From: Shewanella maritima | GTDB taxonomy: Bacteria > Pseudomonadota > Gammaproteobacteria > Enterobacterales > Shewanellaceae | Reading direction: 5' to 3' | Assembly (NCBI RefSeq): GCF_004295345.1 | Contig: NZ_CP036200.1 | Coordinates: 2,552,001-2,616,000, forward strand | Length of the DNA stretch: 64,000 nucleotides | Shown: positions 19,798 through 28,706 of the stretch, in pieces | Numbering within the stretch: the first letter of the stretch is position 1 | How the letters are laid out: the number at the start of each line of letters is the position of its first letter | Made by a program: the position numbers and the translations under genes | The notes under the pieces: generated by a model | What the model saw: only the letters and a program-made list of their open reading frames with translations | Database searches by the model: none | Told to the model about the DNA's origin: nothing

Positions 19798-19818
19798 AAC
19801 GACTCTTACTACAGCTGC

Positions 19819-21630
19819 TTACAACACATCAGCAAAGGGTTGAATAAATACCGTGTTACCAGCAGCAACAGACTTAGGTTGCTCACCGATCACAATTAAA
19901 CAGTTCCCTTGTACCATAGAGTTAAGCATGCCTGAGCCTTGGGCGCCGGTAGACTTAACGTGCAACTGACCATCGTTGCCAACGTGGTAAATACCACGTA
20001 AAAATTCAGTGCGACCTTCACGGCTGCGTAGATTTTCATCGGCTACGGCAGGTAAGAAAGTTGGCTGCCAATTTTTCTCGCCAGCAAGTTTACGCACCGC
20101 AGGTTGTACAAACTGCAGGAAAGACACCATAACTGCAACCGGGTTGCCTGGTAGCCCAAAGAATGTCGCATTATTGAGTTTGCCAACGGCAAGTGGGCGA
20201 CCAGGGCGCATGTTAATACGCCAGAAATTAATGGCGCCAAGTTTTGCTAACGCAGTTTTAATGTAGTCGGCATTTCCTACAGACACACCACCAGAGCTAA
20301 TTACGATATCGGCTTGTTCAGATGCTTGAGTCAAGGTTTGCATTAGCGCATCTTCATTATCTTCGATGATGCCTAAATCAATAACCTTGCAGCCAAGGCG
20401 TTTGGCCATGGTTTTGATGGTGTAGCGGTTTGAATCGTAAATGCAGTTTGGCTTCAGCGCGTCACCTGGCTGACTTACCTCATCCCCGGTTGAGAACACG
20501 GCAATGGTTGGCGCTTTGCTCACCTGTGCCTGACTTAGGCCAAGTGACGCCATTAGCCCTACTTCAGCTGCGCTCATGCGGGTGCCAGCTTTTAGTGCAA
20601 CCGCATCTTTAGCAATATCTTCACCCGCTAAACGCACGTGCTGACCCGCTTTGATGGACTTAGCTTCAAGCAGGCTCAGTTCGCCATTTTCTTCTTTGGT
20701 TAGCTCGCGCGGCATAATGGTGTCTGCGCCTGCTGGCACAGGCGCGCCAGTCATAATGCGCACAGCTTCACCTGCATTAAGGGTCTGGCCATATTCGTGG
20801 CCAGCAAAAACTTCGCCGACGACTTTCAACGGTGTTTGCGAGACACTGTCATAAGCGAATGCGTAACCGTCCATTGCTGAGTTGGTTTGCTGTGGCACGT
20901 TAACTGGTGAAATCACATCAGTGGCCAATACTCGGTTATCCAGCTCATCTAAGCTGCATAACTCACTATTGCTGGTGGCATTAATGCTATCAAGCACATA
21001 AGTGATGCCTTGAGCGACACTGAGACCTTGCTGGTACGCGTTATCGCTATCGAGCGCTTGTGGTAGTTGAATTGGTAGTTCAGCTGCAGGTTGTTGCCAG
21101 TTTTGTTGATACTCAACCACAAAGTCAGCAATTTGCCCGACATTGTTAAGGTCAAGGCGCTTTAGCTCAGCCGGCGTATTGGTGTCGTCACAACACGCAA
21201 TGGCGACGATGTTGTCGTCTTGCTCGTGAATAAATGGCTTACCGTGTGCAGCGCGGTGCAGCTCAATTTTTGGTAGCGTGAGCTTTTTAAAACCTTCAAC
21301 CAACACAATATCGACCTTGTCGGCTTCAATTTGCTTGAGTAGGTGATCGAGTTTTGGATCACCATCAACGGCATCTTCAGTCATCAATGCCCAGCGCACG
21401 TGGGACGCAACCAGCATTTGTCTTGCGCCAGCTTTGCGCATTTCATAGCTATCTTTACCTGGAATATCGACATCGAAATTATGGTGAGCGTGTTTTATCA
21501 CGGCTAAACGCAATCCACGGCGGTTTAGCTCAGGAATTAGTTGCTTTAATAAAGTGGTCTTGCCGGTGCCGCTGTATGCACAAAAGCCAAGTACTGGAAC
21601 TGGAAGCGGGTTAGAAAACGGAACACTCAT
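19819..21630 (-). CDS. MobB-MoeA fusion: guanine-dinucleotide adaptor / molybdopterin molybdotransferase
   Basis: 603 residues. Residues 1-about 180 are MobB, with the P-loop SGTGKTTLLKQL and DIVLVEGFK. Residues about 205-603 are MoeA, with SAMDGYAF, MTGAPVPAGADTIM, SSGGVSVGNADY and GLPGNPVAVMVSF. MoeA inserts molybdate (or tungstate) into adenylated molybdopterin. MobB is a GTPase that helps MobA make the guanine-dinucleotide form. The fusion has the lengths of both complete proteins (about 175 + 400). It lies between mobA and moaA with short gaps of 27 and 21 bases. Confidence 0.95.
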   Translation of the reverse strand: MSVPFSNPLPVPVLGFCAYSGTGKTTLLKQLIPELNRRGLRLAVIKHAHHNFDVDIPGKDSYEMRKAGARQMLVASHVRWALMTEDAVDGDPKLDHLLKQIEADKVDIVLVEGFKKLTLPKIELHRAAHGKPFIHEQDDNIVAIACCDDTNTPAELKRLDLNNVGQIADFVVEYQQNWQQPAAELPIQLPQALDSDNAYQQGLSVAQGITYVLDSINATSNSELCSLDELDNRVLATDVISPVNVPQQTNSAMDGYAFAYDSVSQTPLKVVGEVFAGHEYGQTLNAGEAVRIMTGAPVPAGADTIMPRELTKEENGELSLLEAKSIKAGQHVRLAGEDIAKDAVALKAGTRMSAAEVGLMASLGLSQAQVSKAPTIAVFSTGDEVSQPGDALKPNCIYDSNRYTIKTMAKRLGCKVIDLGIIEDNEDALMQTLTQASEQADIVISSGGVSVGNADYIKTALAKLGAINFWRINMRPGRPLAVGKLNNATFFGLPGNPVAVMVSFLQFVQPAVRKLAGEKNWQPTFLPAVADENLRSREGRTEFLRGIYHVGNDGQLHVKSTGAQGSGMLNSMVQGNCLIVIGEQPKSVAAGNTVFIQPFADVL

Positions 21631-21657
21631 AAATAACCTCGTCGAAATTTGGGTAAC

Positions 21658-22263
21658 TTAGCGCGCAATCGCTTGGGCGAGTCGTTGTTTTTGTTCTGGC
21701 GTATTAACGTTCACAAAGGCGTCTGGTTGGTCGCTAAATTCAGCGACGGCATAGCGATGCGCGGCGTACCAGTCATCGATTTTACGATTGCCAGCATCTA
21801 AAAAGGCCTGCATTGACGTCAACAATTTAGGTGTAAGTAACAGCACAACAGGTTGTTCGCGCTCGCCGTCACTGGCTACTGCTAACTCGGCTTGTTGCGC
21901 TACTAGCGCTGCGTGTAAACGGATAAATAAATCTGTTGGTAATAGCGGGCAATCACACGGAACTACCATTACATAGTCGGCCTGAGTTTTTGCAAGTGCG
22001 GTAACCATGCCCGCAAGTGGGCCGAGATAGCCTGACTCGTTGTCATTGAACACCTGATAGCCGAATTCGGCGTATGAGTCTTGGTTGCGGTTGGCATTGA
22101 TTAAAACTTGCGTCACTTGTGGGCTAATGCGGTCAATCGCATGGGCAATCATGGGTTTGCCCGCAAGCTCTACCAATCCTTTGTCATTGCCACCCATACG
22201 TCGCGCCATACCGCCTGCGAGAATGACTCCATCGACCATGTAAGGGTTAGTTGGCGCTGACAT
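21658..22263 (-). CDS. mobA: Molybdenum cofactor guanylyltransferase MobA
   Basis: 201 residues. The nucleotide-binding start is [18 protein letters not shown], with PCDCPL as the metal/GTP motif near residue 100. It transfers GMP from GTP to molybdopterin, giving Mo- or W-bis-MGD. The first 17 bases overlap the end of tupC, and AGGA sits eight bases before the ATG, so the genes are translationally linked. Confidence 0.95.
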   Translation of the reverse strand: MSAPTNPYMVDGVILAGGMARRMGGNDKGLVELAGKPMIAHAIDRISPQVTQVLINANRNQDSYAEFGYQVFNDNESGYLGPLAGMVTALAKTQADYVMVVPCDCPLLPTDLFIRLHAALVAQQAELAVASDGEREQPVVLLLTPKLLTSMQAFLDAGNRKIDDWYAAHRYAVAEFSDQPDAFVNVNTPEQKQRLAQAIAR

Positions 22264-22981
22264 AATTTAATCCTGTGGAATTAATTGGTTGCTGAGTAGA
22301 AAAGCTAGGTACGTGATCGCTTACAGTAATTTGTTGTTTAGCAATATGCCAGTGCTTTTGGCATAAAGCGGTTAAGCCACATGTTTGATGGCTGCTTATC
22401 AACAAGCCTGTACCATCATCTTTTAGTTGATTGATCATAGCTAATACTAGTCGCTGTGATGGCTTGTCCATATTGGAAATAGGCTCATCTAACATCAGTA
22501 GCTTTGGTTGCACAATCCAGGCGCGAGCCATCGCAAGGCGTTGACGCTCACCGCCAGACAAATCACTGGCATTGCGGGTGAGCAAATGCTTAAGCTGCGC
22601 CATTTCAATTGCTTGGTCAATACGTTCAGTCAGCGCACTTTGGTCAAGTTTTGACTGGTTCGCAGCGAACTTGAGATTGTACTCTACACTACCGTCAAAA
22701 AGGTAAGGATGTTGGTGCAAATACAAAGCTTTGCCCAACATGCCGTCTTTACGCCACCATGCCGCTTTTTCAAATCCTTGATGACTAAACTTCCCTTCAG
22801 GTGCGTGTATTAAGCCAGCGAGTAATTTCATTAGCGTTGATTTACCTGTGCCATTGTCACCTTGCAGGTAAATCACGTCACCTTGGGCAAAAGTTAGCTT
22901 AGCAAACGAAAACAACACCTTGTCGTTGAAGCGCATGACGACGTGCTCGGCATTGATTTGAGCTTTATGAACGGTTGTCAT
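22247..22981 (-). CDS. tupC: Tungstate-type ABC transporter ATP-binding protein
   Basis: 244 residues, single ABC ATPase. Walker A is GDNGTGKST, the signature is [15 protein letters not shown], Walker B is LLMLDEP, and the H-loop is SSHQ. It powers import with the TupB permease and TupA binding protein. Its start directly abuts the tupB stop (TAGATG), and it overlaps mobA by 17 bases. The tungstate name comes from the TupA partner. Confidence 0.88.
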   Translation of the reverse strand: MTTVHKAQINAEHVVMRFNDKVLFSFAKLTFAQGDVIYLQGDNGTGKSTLMKLLAGLIHAPEGKFSHQGFEKAAWWRKDGMLGKALYLHQHPYLFDGSVEYNLKFAANQSKLDQSALTERIDQAIEMAQLKHLLTRNASDLSGGERQRLAMARAWIVQPKLLMLDEPISNMDKPSQRLVLAMINQLKDDGTGLLISSHQTCGLTALCQKHWHIAKQQITVSDHVPSFSTQQPINSTGLNYVSAN

Positions 22982-23689
22982 CTAGTGGCTCCTTGGCATC
23001 GCTTTACCGCGCAAAGTGCCTAGTGTGAAGTTTAATATTAAGGCTAAGATCAATAACACTAAGCCTAATGCAATGGCTTGGGCAAAGTCGCCTTTGCTGG
23101 TTTCTAGGGCAATCGCGGTAGGAATGTTGCGAGTGGCATTCAAAATATTGCCGCCCACCATCATAGAGCATCCTACTTCAGTTAGAATTCTGCTAAATGC
23201 GGCGATAACAGCAAGCAGCAGTGGTACTCGTAGCTCACGGCATAAGACATAAACCGCGCTTGGCCATGATACGCCAAGCGTGCGTGAGGTTTCCCAGGCT
23301 CGGCGATCAACACTTGAGAATGCTGCTTGCGATAAGGCTACTAATACAGGGGCACAAATTAGCATTTGCCCTAGGATCATACCTTTCTGGGTAAACAACC
23401 ATTTCAAGTCACCCAGCACGCCGTTACGAGTTAATAATAAAAACACCAACAAACCTATCACCACTGTAGGAATAGATTGCAGCGTTTGAATAAGGTTGGT
23501 AACCAGCCAGCGCCCACGAAATTGCGTGAATGCAAGGACAAAGCCTAAGGCGATAGATGGAATAAGGGTGATAAGAAGCGCAGCGAATGACACGCTAAAT
23601 GAAACATTGATGATTGACCATACTTCAGGGTCAAAAGACAGCAGCAAGCTAAATGCTTGCTGCAGTAGTACTAACCAGCCTTCGCTCAT
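22982..23689 (-). CDS. tupB: Tungstate-type ABC transporter permease
   Basis: 235 residues with about six membrane helices. The ABC-contact (EAA-like) loop is EVGCSMMVGGNILNATRNIP, typical of the Tup/Mod group. The start overlaps the tupA stop by one base (TAATG). It sits in the inner membrane and works with TupC and TupA. No C-terminal regulatory domain is present. Confidence 0.9.
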   Translation of the reverse strand: MSEGWLVLLQQAFSLLLSFDPEVWSIINVSFSVSFAALLITLIPSIALGFVLAFTQFRGRWLVTNLIQTLQSIPTVVIGLLVFLLLTRNGVLGDLKWLFTQKGMILGQMLICAPVLVALSQAAFSSVDRRAWETSRTLGVSWPSAVYVLCRELRVPLLLAVIAAFSRILTEVGCSMMVGGNILNATRNIPTAIALETSKGDFAQAIALGLVLLILALILNFTLGTLRGKAMPRSH

Positions 23690-24507
23690 TATTTTTGAGA
23701 TGCCTTAAACAATTGCTCTCCTTGCACTTTGTAGTTGTTGATCATTTTCTTTGCTTCTGGGCTGACTAACCAATCACTTAGTGCGCGTGCACCTTTGTGG
23801 TTTAAGTCTGGGTATTTTTTAGGGTTAATTAGAATAATTTGATAAGGGTTAGCAAGTGCTTCACCACCATCGAATTTAATCTCTAAATCTAATTTAGCTT
23901 TATAAGCTACAAAAGTACCGCGGTCAGTCAAGGTATAAGCTTGCAGTTCGTTAGCCATAAGTAGCGTTTTACCCATACCTTGGCCTACTGCAGTATAGCC
24001 ATTAAAGTCGGTCGTGACATTGGCATTGTTCCAAATTGCTAACTCCTTCATGTTCGTGCCTGAGTTGTCACCACGAGAAATGAAGGTTGCTGGCTTAGCA
24101 GCGATTTTAGCAAAAGCTTGGTTTACATCTTTACTACCATTGATTTTGGCTGGGTCATTCTTTGGACCTAATACCACGAAGTCATTTGCCATGATGCCAC
24201 GCGGCTCAATACCATAACCTTCGTTAACGAATTTAGCTTCCGCCGCTGGTGCATGAGTCATTACAACATCCACGTCACCCTGACGAGCTAGTTTTAAAGC
24301 TTTACCTGTACCTGTTGCAATAACCTGTACTTCAAAACCAGACTGCTTTTCGAAAGTCGGTAGGATAGCGCCTAACAAGCCTGAGTTTTCTGTGCTGGTG
24401 GTTGTCGCTAGCTTGATAATTTCATCAGCTAGTGCAACTGGGCTGAATGCCACACTCCCTAGTACTGAAGCGGCAAGTAATAATGCAGAAGATTTTTTAG
24501 TAAACAT
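23689..24507 (-). CDS. tupA: Tungstate-type substrate-binding protein (periplasmic)
   Basis: 272 residues. The signal peptide (about 1-27) ends VALA-DE. The mature start has ATTTSTENSGLLGAILP, the oxyanion-binding TTTS motif of TupA. Also seen are VMTHAPAAE and SRGDNSGTNMKE, whose serine/arginine side chains contact the anion in the family. It captures tungstate (and perhaps molybdate) for TupBC. It is the first gene of the run, and a sigma-54 promoter lies about 90 bases upstream. Selectivity for W over Mo cannot be read from sequence alone. Confidence 0.9.
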   Translation of the reverse strand: MFTKKSSALLLAASVLGSVAFSPVALADEIIKLATTTSTENSGLLGAILPTFEKQSGFEVQVIATGTGKALKLARQGDVDVVMTHAPAAEAKFVNEGYGIEPRGIMANDFVVLGPKNDPAKINGSKDVNQAFAKIAAKPATFISRGDNSGTNMKELAIWNNANVTTDFNGYTAVGQGMGKTLLMANELQAYTLTDRGTFVAYKAKLDLEIKFDGGEALANPYQIILINPKKYPDLNHKGARALSDWLVSPEAKKMINNYKVQGEQLFKASQK

Positions 24508-24807
24508 AGTCGTTCCCTGGAGAATAATTGTAAGTTTGGTGAAGTACTTATGCCATTCAATATCGTGGGTACTTTCTTATTTTGCCTCTATAAAGCAATT
24601 AAAATGCCAAGGCTGAATTCAAATGTTGTAGTTCACGCTAGAAATTTAAACTGTGATCATTATCAAGTTTATTGTGAAATTGGCGCGGACAAATTGTCTC
24701 AACTCACGGTAGTATTGACCCATACTGACCAATGATTTCGCTGTCTTTGAAATAAATTCCCAAAACAGAGTCATTTTGTCCAACTGAACTAAGACGAGCA
24801 CGACTGC
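24508..24807. promoter_or_regulatory. Divergent regulatory region between tupA and the response regulator
   Basis: 300 bases. It holds the sigma-54 promoter for tupA (24595-24610). Upstream of it lie possible activator sites: an AGTAT-tgaccc-ATACT inverted repeat (24711-24726) and a pair of similar TTGTC(t)CAACT words near 24694 and 24776. A promoter for the plus-strand regulator was not identified. Confidence 0.55.
24595..24610 (-). promoter_or_regulatory. Sigma-54 (-24/-12) promoter of tupA
   Basis: On the minus strand the site reads TTGGCATTTTAATTGC. The -24 GG and -12 GC are separated by exactly ten bases, as in the consensus TTGGCAC-N5-TTGC. Transcription would start near 24583, giving a leader of about 76 bases before tupA. 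Confidence 0.78.
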
Positions 24808-26175
24808 ATGAAAACTTCATTTCCAACAGGTATGTCTGTATTAATTGTTGATGATGAGCCAGGGATGCGCAGCTTTTTAAATAAAGCACTGAGTAAAAAG
24901 TTTGCTTTGGTGGATACCGCATCCACGATTACCCAAGCTGAGCAGATGCGCTCTCAAGGTCACTATGATCTACTTATTGTCGATATTCGTTTGCCCGACC
25001 GCTCGGGAATCGAGTGGCATGAAGCGCTAGATGATCCTGATCGTCAGTCGGATATTATCTTTATGACAGGTTATGCCGATATGGACGTTGCTATTAAAGC
25101 GCTGCGTGCTGGTGCCTCTGACTTTATTATGAAGCCGTTTCATTTAGAGCAGATGATGACAGCAGTTGATCGCTGTATTGAGCGCCGCTTGCTGAAACGT
25201 GAAAACTTTATGCTTAAGCGCGAGCTTTCACACGGTAAAGCATCCAGCATTATTGGTCGCAGTGATGCCATGGTTGAAGTAAAACAAGTGATAGAGCGTG
25301 TCGCGCCAACTAACGCTGTGGTGTTAATTGAGGGTGAGTCCGGCACAGGTAAAGAGCTGGTAGCCAGACAGTTGCACCACCTAAGTGGCCGCAGTGGCCC
25401 TTTTGTGCCTGTTAATTGTGGCGCAATTGCTCCTGAATTATTGGGCAGTGAGCTATTTGGTCATACGGCGGGGTCATTCACCGGCGCTAAATCTAGTCGC
25501 GAAGGTTTATTTAGTTTTGCATCGGGTGGCACGATCTTCCTTGATGAAATTGGCGAAATGCCAATGAACATGCAAACGGCTTTGTTAAGGGTGCTGGAGC
25601 AGCGTGCTATTCGTCCAGTAGGCAGCGAGAAAGAAGTCGCTATTGACGTGCGCATTGTGGCGGCGACCAATCGTACCTTACAAGAAGAGGTTGAAGCAGG
25701 ACATTTCCGCCGCGACCTCTTCTATCGCTTAAACGTGTTGAATATCCTTATTCCACCGCTGCGTGCCCGCAGTGAAGATATTGTTGAGTTAACCCATTAC
25801 TTTACCATGCAGATCATTAAAGAGATGGGCATGAAAGAGGTGATTTGGAGCCACGAAGATTTACAGGTTCTGCAACAGCATGAGTGGCCGGGCAATATCC
25901 GTGAGCTGCGTAATATGATTGAGCGCTGTATCTTGCTTGGCAAGCCGCCGGCAGAATATTGGAAGGTGGACACTAAAGAGTCAGTACCTGAAACATCTGG
26001 CTATCCGCTTGATTGGCCATTAAAAGAAGTTGAAAAACAGCATGTAATGCAGGTTGTCGCTGCCCACGATGGTAATAAGTCGGCTGCTGCGCGTGATCTT
26101 GGGGTTTCTCGCAAAACGCTCGACCGTAAGTTCAAAGAGTGGGCTGATGTCACCGCCCCAGAGCAGGAAGAATAA
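24808..26175 (+). CDS. Sigma-54-dependent response regulator (NtrC class)
   Basis: 455 residues in three parts. The receiver (about 8-125) has the acidic pair VDDEP, phospho-acceptor Asp in LLIVDIRLPD, and Lys in MKPF. The AAA+ domain (about 145-370) has Walker A GESGTGKE, the sigma-54 contact loop GSFTGA (usual form GAFTGA), and Walker B FLDEIGEM. A Fis-type helix-turn-helix (about 420-445, SAAARDLGVSRKTLDRKF) follows. It activates sigma-54 promoters when phosphorylated, presumably by the kinase encoded 2 bases downstream. It diverges from tupA, whose promoter is of the sigma-54 type, making that operon its most likely target (inference). A second in-frame ATG eight codons in (MSVLIVDDEP) could be the start. 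Confidence 0.93.
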   Translation: MKTSFPTGMSVLIVDDEPGMRSFLNKALSKKFALVDTASTITQAEQMRSQGHYDLLIVDIRLPDRSGIEWHEALDDPDRQSDIIFMTGYADMDVAIKALRAGASDFIMKPFHLEQMMTAVDRCIERRLLKRENFMLKRELSHGKASSIIGRSDAMVEVKQVIERVAPTNAVVLIEGESGTGKELVARQLHHLSGRSGPFVPVNCGAIAPELLGSELFGHTAGSFTGAKSSREGLFSFASGGTIFLDEIGEMPMNMQTALLRVLEQRAIRPVGSEKEVAIDVRIVAATNRTLQEEVEAGHFRRDLFYRLNVLNILIPPLRARSEDIVELTHYFTMQIIKEMGMKEVIWSHEDLQVLQQHEWPGNIRELRNMIERCILLGKPPAEYWKVDTKESVPETSGYPLDWPLKEVEKQHVMQVVAAHDGNKSAAARDLGVSRKTLDRKFKEWADVTAPEQEE

Positions 26176-26177
26176 TC

Positions 26178-28340
26178 GTGTCTTTGTTTAATCGAGTTTT
26201 TGGCGTTACCTGGCAGCAAATGCGTGCCAAGGTACGCTATCGCTTGCTAGTACTGACGCTGCTGCCTATTTTGTTGACGTTAGTCAGTCTGGTATTTATT
26301 ACCATTTATTGGAATATCAGCTACACAGGTCAGCAGCTATTTATGAAGGTAAAAGCTGATCTGGCGGTCGCTAACAATACCTTATTGCAGGTACAGCAAG
26401 AGCAGCAACAACAGCTGGTCAATATTAGTCATTCTTGGGAATTTCATACCTATTATGAGCGCCTGATATCACAAGGCCGCAAGCAGCAACGAGAGAATCA
26501 AGCGCAACTTAACCTAAAACTCAATGAACAAAAGCAGCGTTATGGACTCGATTTTCTGCGTATATTAAGTATTACCGAGGCTGCTGCAGATCCTGATCTA
26601 AGGCTCATGTTGTCTGACATTAATGATGGTCAAGCTTATTCAGGTTTGACTGTGCTATCACCTCAGCGCTTAAGTCATATTAATCCTGAGCTTGCGCAAA
26701 AAGCGGTGATCCCAGTGTCTGAAACCCTTAGGGCACAAGAGCCGAAAAAAGATGAAGAGAGTCGAGGGTTAGTCAGTCGGACAATTTTGCCGGTACTCGA
26801 CCAAAACGGTAATGTGGTGTGGTATCTCGACAGCGGTATTTTGATCAACCGCAATACGGTGATTGTCGACTATATTCGTGATCTGGTCTACGACAAAGGC
26901 ACCTTACCTGAGCGCTCAATTGGCACGGTAACAATTTTCCTCGATAACATTCGCGTCAGTACCAATGTACCGATGAAGCTTACCTTTCCTGAGCAAGAGA
27001 CCATGACCCGCGCGCTAGGTACTTTGGTGTCCGATGAAGTGCGTGAACAAGTGCTTGAGAACGGTGAAGTTTGGGTTGACCGCGCGTTTGTGCTTAATGA
27101 TTGGTTTATTTCGGCTTACTCACCGATTGAAGACATTCGCGGTAAGCGTATCGGTATGATCTACACCGGATTCTCGGAGTCACCGTTTATCCATAACTAT
27201 CTGCTAAACATTATTGAGCTTGGCACTATCTTGATGTTGGTGTTGCTAATTTCTGGTTTGCTGGTTTATCGCGGAGCCTATAGTTTATTGCAGCCGATCG
27301 AGAAAATTCACCATGTGGTAAAAGCGGTTCAATCAGGGCGTAATGTGCGTATTGGAGAGCTTGGGCTTGATAGTGAGAATGAATTGTCCAATCTAGCTGA
27401 ACAGTTCGACCGCATGCTTGATTTACTGCAGCAGCGTAATAGTCAGATCCAAGCGGCAGCGGAGCAGCTAGAAGTCAAAGTTGAGGAGCGTACTCGCAGT
27501 TTGCAGGATAAAACTGTTGAGCTTCAGTGCAACGTAGCACTGCTAAATGAAACCCGTCAGCAGCTAGTGACCAATGAAAAGCTTACTGCACTAGGTGAAT
27601 TAACCGCAGGTATTGCCCACGAGATTAATAATCCAACAGCAGTGATTTTGGGCAACATGGAACTGCTGAAATACGAGCTTGGTGAAAAAGCTGACGACGT
27701 AGAAGAAGAGATCGACTTAGTGATTCAGCAAGTAGGTCGTATTAGTACTATTATTCGCAGTTTATTGCAGTACAGTCGCCCGGGAGAGTTCAACGCGCCG
27801 CTGCAGCTACATTCTGTTACGCCGATTGTTGAAGAAATGCTGGTACTGGTCCGTCACTCGATCAGGAAGCAGCAAGTTGAGTTGATTCAGGAGCTCAATG
27901 CCACTACTGAAGTGGAAATTAACCGTCCGCAGATCTTGCAGGTACTGATTAACCTTGTGGTGAACGCAGCTCACGCCAGTGAAGAGAAAGGACGCATCTT
28001 TGTAAAAACCTTTGATTGGCTTGATGACAAAGGGCAGTGCATTGGAGTGAAGATTGAAGTGGCCGATGAAGGGGTGGGCATTTCTGAAGAACAGCTTAGC
28101 CGTATCTTTGACCCTTTCTACACTACGCGTAAAGACGGTACAGGCTTAGGTTTATCGTTAAGTTACGGCATTATTAAGCGTATTGGTGGCACGATTGAGG
28201 TGAGCTCTACGCTTGGAGAGGGTACAGTGTTTACTATTGGCCTGTATCATCAAGCTCGTGATGAGCATGCTACCAACCCTTATGTTGGTTTGCACTTCGG
28301 CGGCCGTAGCAAGTTCGTCGATAAGGACAAGCCGCTGTAA
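26178..28340 (+). CDS. Membrane sensor histidine kinase paired with the sigma-54 regulator
   Basis: 720 residues from GTG, with GGAAG seven bases upstream. TM1 is about 25-45, a periplasmic sensing domain about 46-340 (probably Cache-like), TM2 about 345-365, then a HAMP and coiled coil to about 460. The H-box is ALGELTAGIAHEINNP (phosphorylated His about 480). The ATPase domain has the N-box INLVVNAAHAS, G1 DEGVGIS, the F-box FDPFYTT and GTGLGLS. It belongs to the NtrB/DctB-like kinases. It starts 2 bases after the regulator stop. The ligand is unknown; oxyanion status is a guess from the tup neighbours. Confidence 0.93.
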   Translation: MSLFNRVFGVTWQQMRAKVRYRLLVLTLLPILLTLVSLVFITIYWNISYTGQQLFMKVKADLAVANNTLLQVQQEQQQQLVNISHSWEFHTYYERLISQGRKQQRENQAQLNLKLNEQKQRYGLDFLRILSITEAAADPDLRLMLSDINDGQAYSGLTVLSPQRLSHINPELAQKAVIPVSETLRAQEPKKDEESRGLVSRTILPVLDQNGNVVWYLDSGILINRNTVIVDYIRDLVYDKGTLPERSIGTVTIFLDNIRVSTNVPMKLTFPEQETMTRALGTLVSDEVREQVLENGEVWVDRAFVLNDWFISAYSPIEDIRGKRIGMIYTGFSESPFIHNYLLNIIELGTILMLVLLISGLLVYRGAYSLLQPIEKIHHVVKAVQSGRNVRIGELGLDSENELSNLAEQFDRMLDLLQQRNSQIQAAAEQLEVKVEERTRSLQDKTVELQCNVALLNETRQQLVTNEKLTALGELTAGIAHEINNPTAVILGNMELLKYELGEKADDVEEEIDLVIQQVGRISTIIRSLLQYSRPGEFNAPLQLHSVTPIVEEMLVLVRHSIRKQQVELIQELNATTEVEINRPQILQVLINLVVNAAHASEEKGRIFVKTFDWLDDKGQCIGVKIEVADEGVGISEEQLSRIFDPFYTTRKDGTGLGLSLSYGIIKRIGGTIEVSSTLGEGTVFTIGLYHQARDEHATNPYVGLHFGGRSKFVDKDKPL

Positions 28341-28377
28341 TCAGCCTTGTCAGTATTAAAGCGGTATAAGCAACAGT

Positions 28378-28408
28378 GCCACTTGCTCGGTTTATCTGAG
28401 TGAGTGGC
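28378..28408 (+). terminator. Hairpin downstream of the kinase gene
   Basis: GCCACT pairs with AGTGGC, with additional CTC/GAG pairing inside, 38 bases past the stop. The T-tract is poor (ATATTTGTAT). The terminator of the minus-strand RNA at 28460-28485 could also act on this strand. Confidence 0.4.
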
Positions 28409-28459
28409 ATATTTGTATCTCTAGGCTGGAACAACTTTGAGAGTCAGAAAACAGGCACT

Positions 28460-28637
28460 AAAAAAGCCGGGTGATGAAGCCGGCTTGTTTTAGGAGTATT
28501 GAGTGATACTACTTTGTGCAGCGTCTAACTAAAGGTGATGAAGCTCTAGCATGACGCTTTTTGCAGAGAAGTGAAAAGATGATGAGACTTATCACTAAAA
28601 AAGTAGAAAGGTGATGAAGCTCTCTACTTCGGAACGC
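28460..28637 (-). ncRNA. Candidate Fur-regulated multi-hairpin small RNA upstream-type paralogue of RyhB
   Basis: A predicted RNA of about 178 nt, from a start near 28637 to a terminator T-run at 28460-28465. It is predicted to fold into four hairpins. H1: AAGTAGA (28629-28623) with TCTACTT (28607-28601), loop GAGCTTCATCACCTT. H2: AGTGA (28596-28592) with TCACT (28574-28570), loop core TCTCATCAT. H3: AGCGTC (28558-28553) with GACGCT (28525-28520), again with GAGCTTCATCACCTT in the loop. H4, the terminator: AGCCGG (28485-28480) with CCGGCT (28470-28465), loop CTTCATCAC. Each loop exposes TCATCA. H1 is itself followed by T's and could end a short form of about 41 nt. The promoter matches the ryhB promoter 600 bases away. 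I know no published description; function unknown. Confidence 0.72.
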
Positions 28638-28643
28638 AAGTTA

Positions 28644-28671
28644 ATAATAATGATTCTCATTTAGTTTGCAA
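28644..28671 (-). promoter_or_regulatory. Promoter with Fur box for the multi-hairpin RNA
   Basis: -35 TTGCAA (28671-28666), 16-bp spacer, -10 TATTAT (28649-28644). A Fur-box-like sequence covers the core (28664-28646, containing AAATGAGAATCATTATT; 14 of 19 positions agree with the GATAATGATAATCATTATC consensus by eye). Fur-iron binding would block RNA polymerase. Confidence 0.75.
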
Positions 28672-28690
28672 GCTAAATTTGACATTTTTT

Positions 28691-28706
28691 TAGCCTAATT
28701 AGGCTA
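28691..28706. other. Short palindrome upstream of the Fur-controlled RNA
   Basis: TAGCCTAATTAGGCTA is a perfect palindrome preceded by a T-run on the plus strand. It lies about 20 bases upstream of the -35 of the RNA promoter and may be an additional operator (inference). Confidence 0.35.

Noticed and set aside
28460..28637. Reading the hairpin array as a CRISPR or tandem DNA repeat
   Set aside because: Only short loop segments repeat and spacing is irregular; the promoter and terminator fit an RNA gene.
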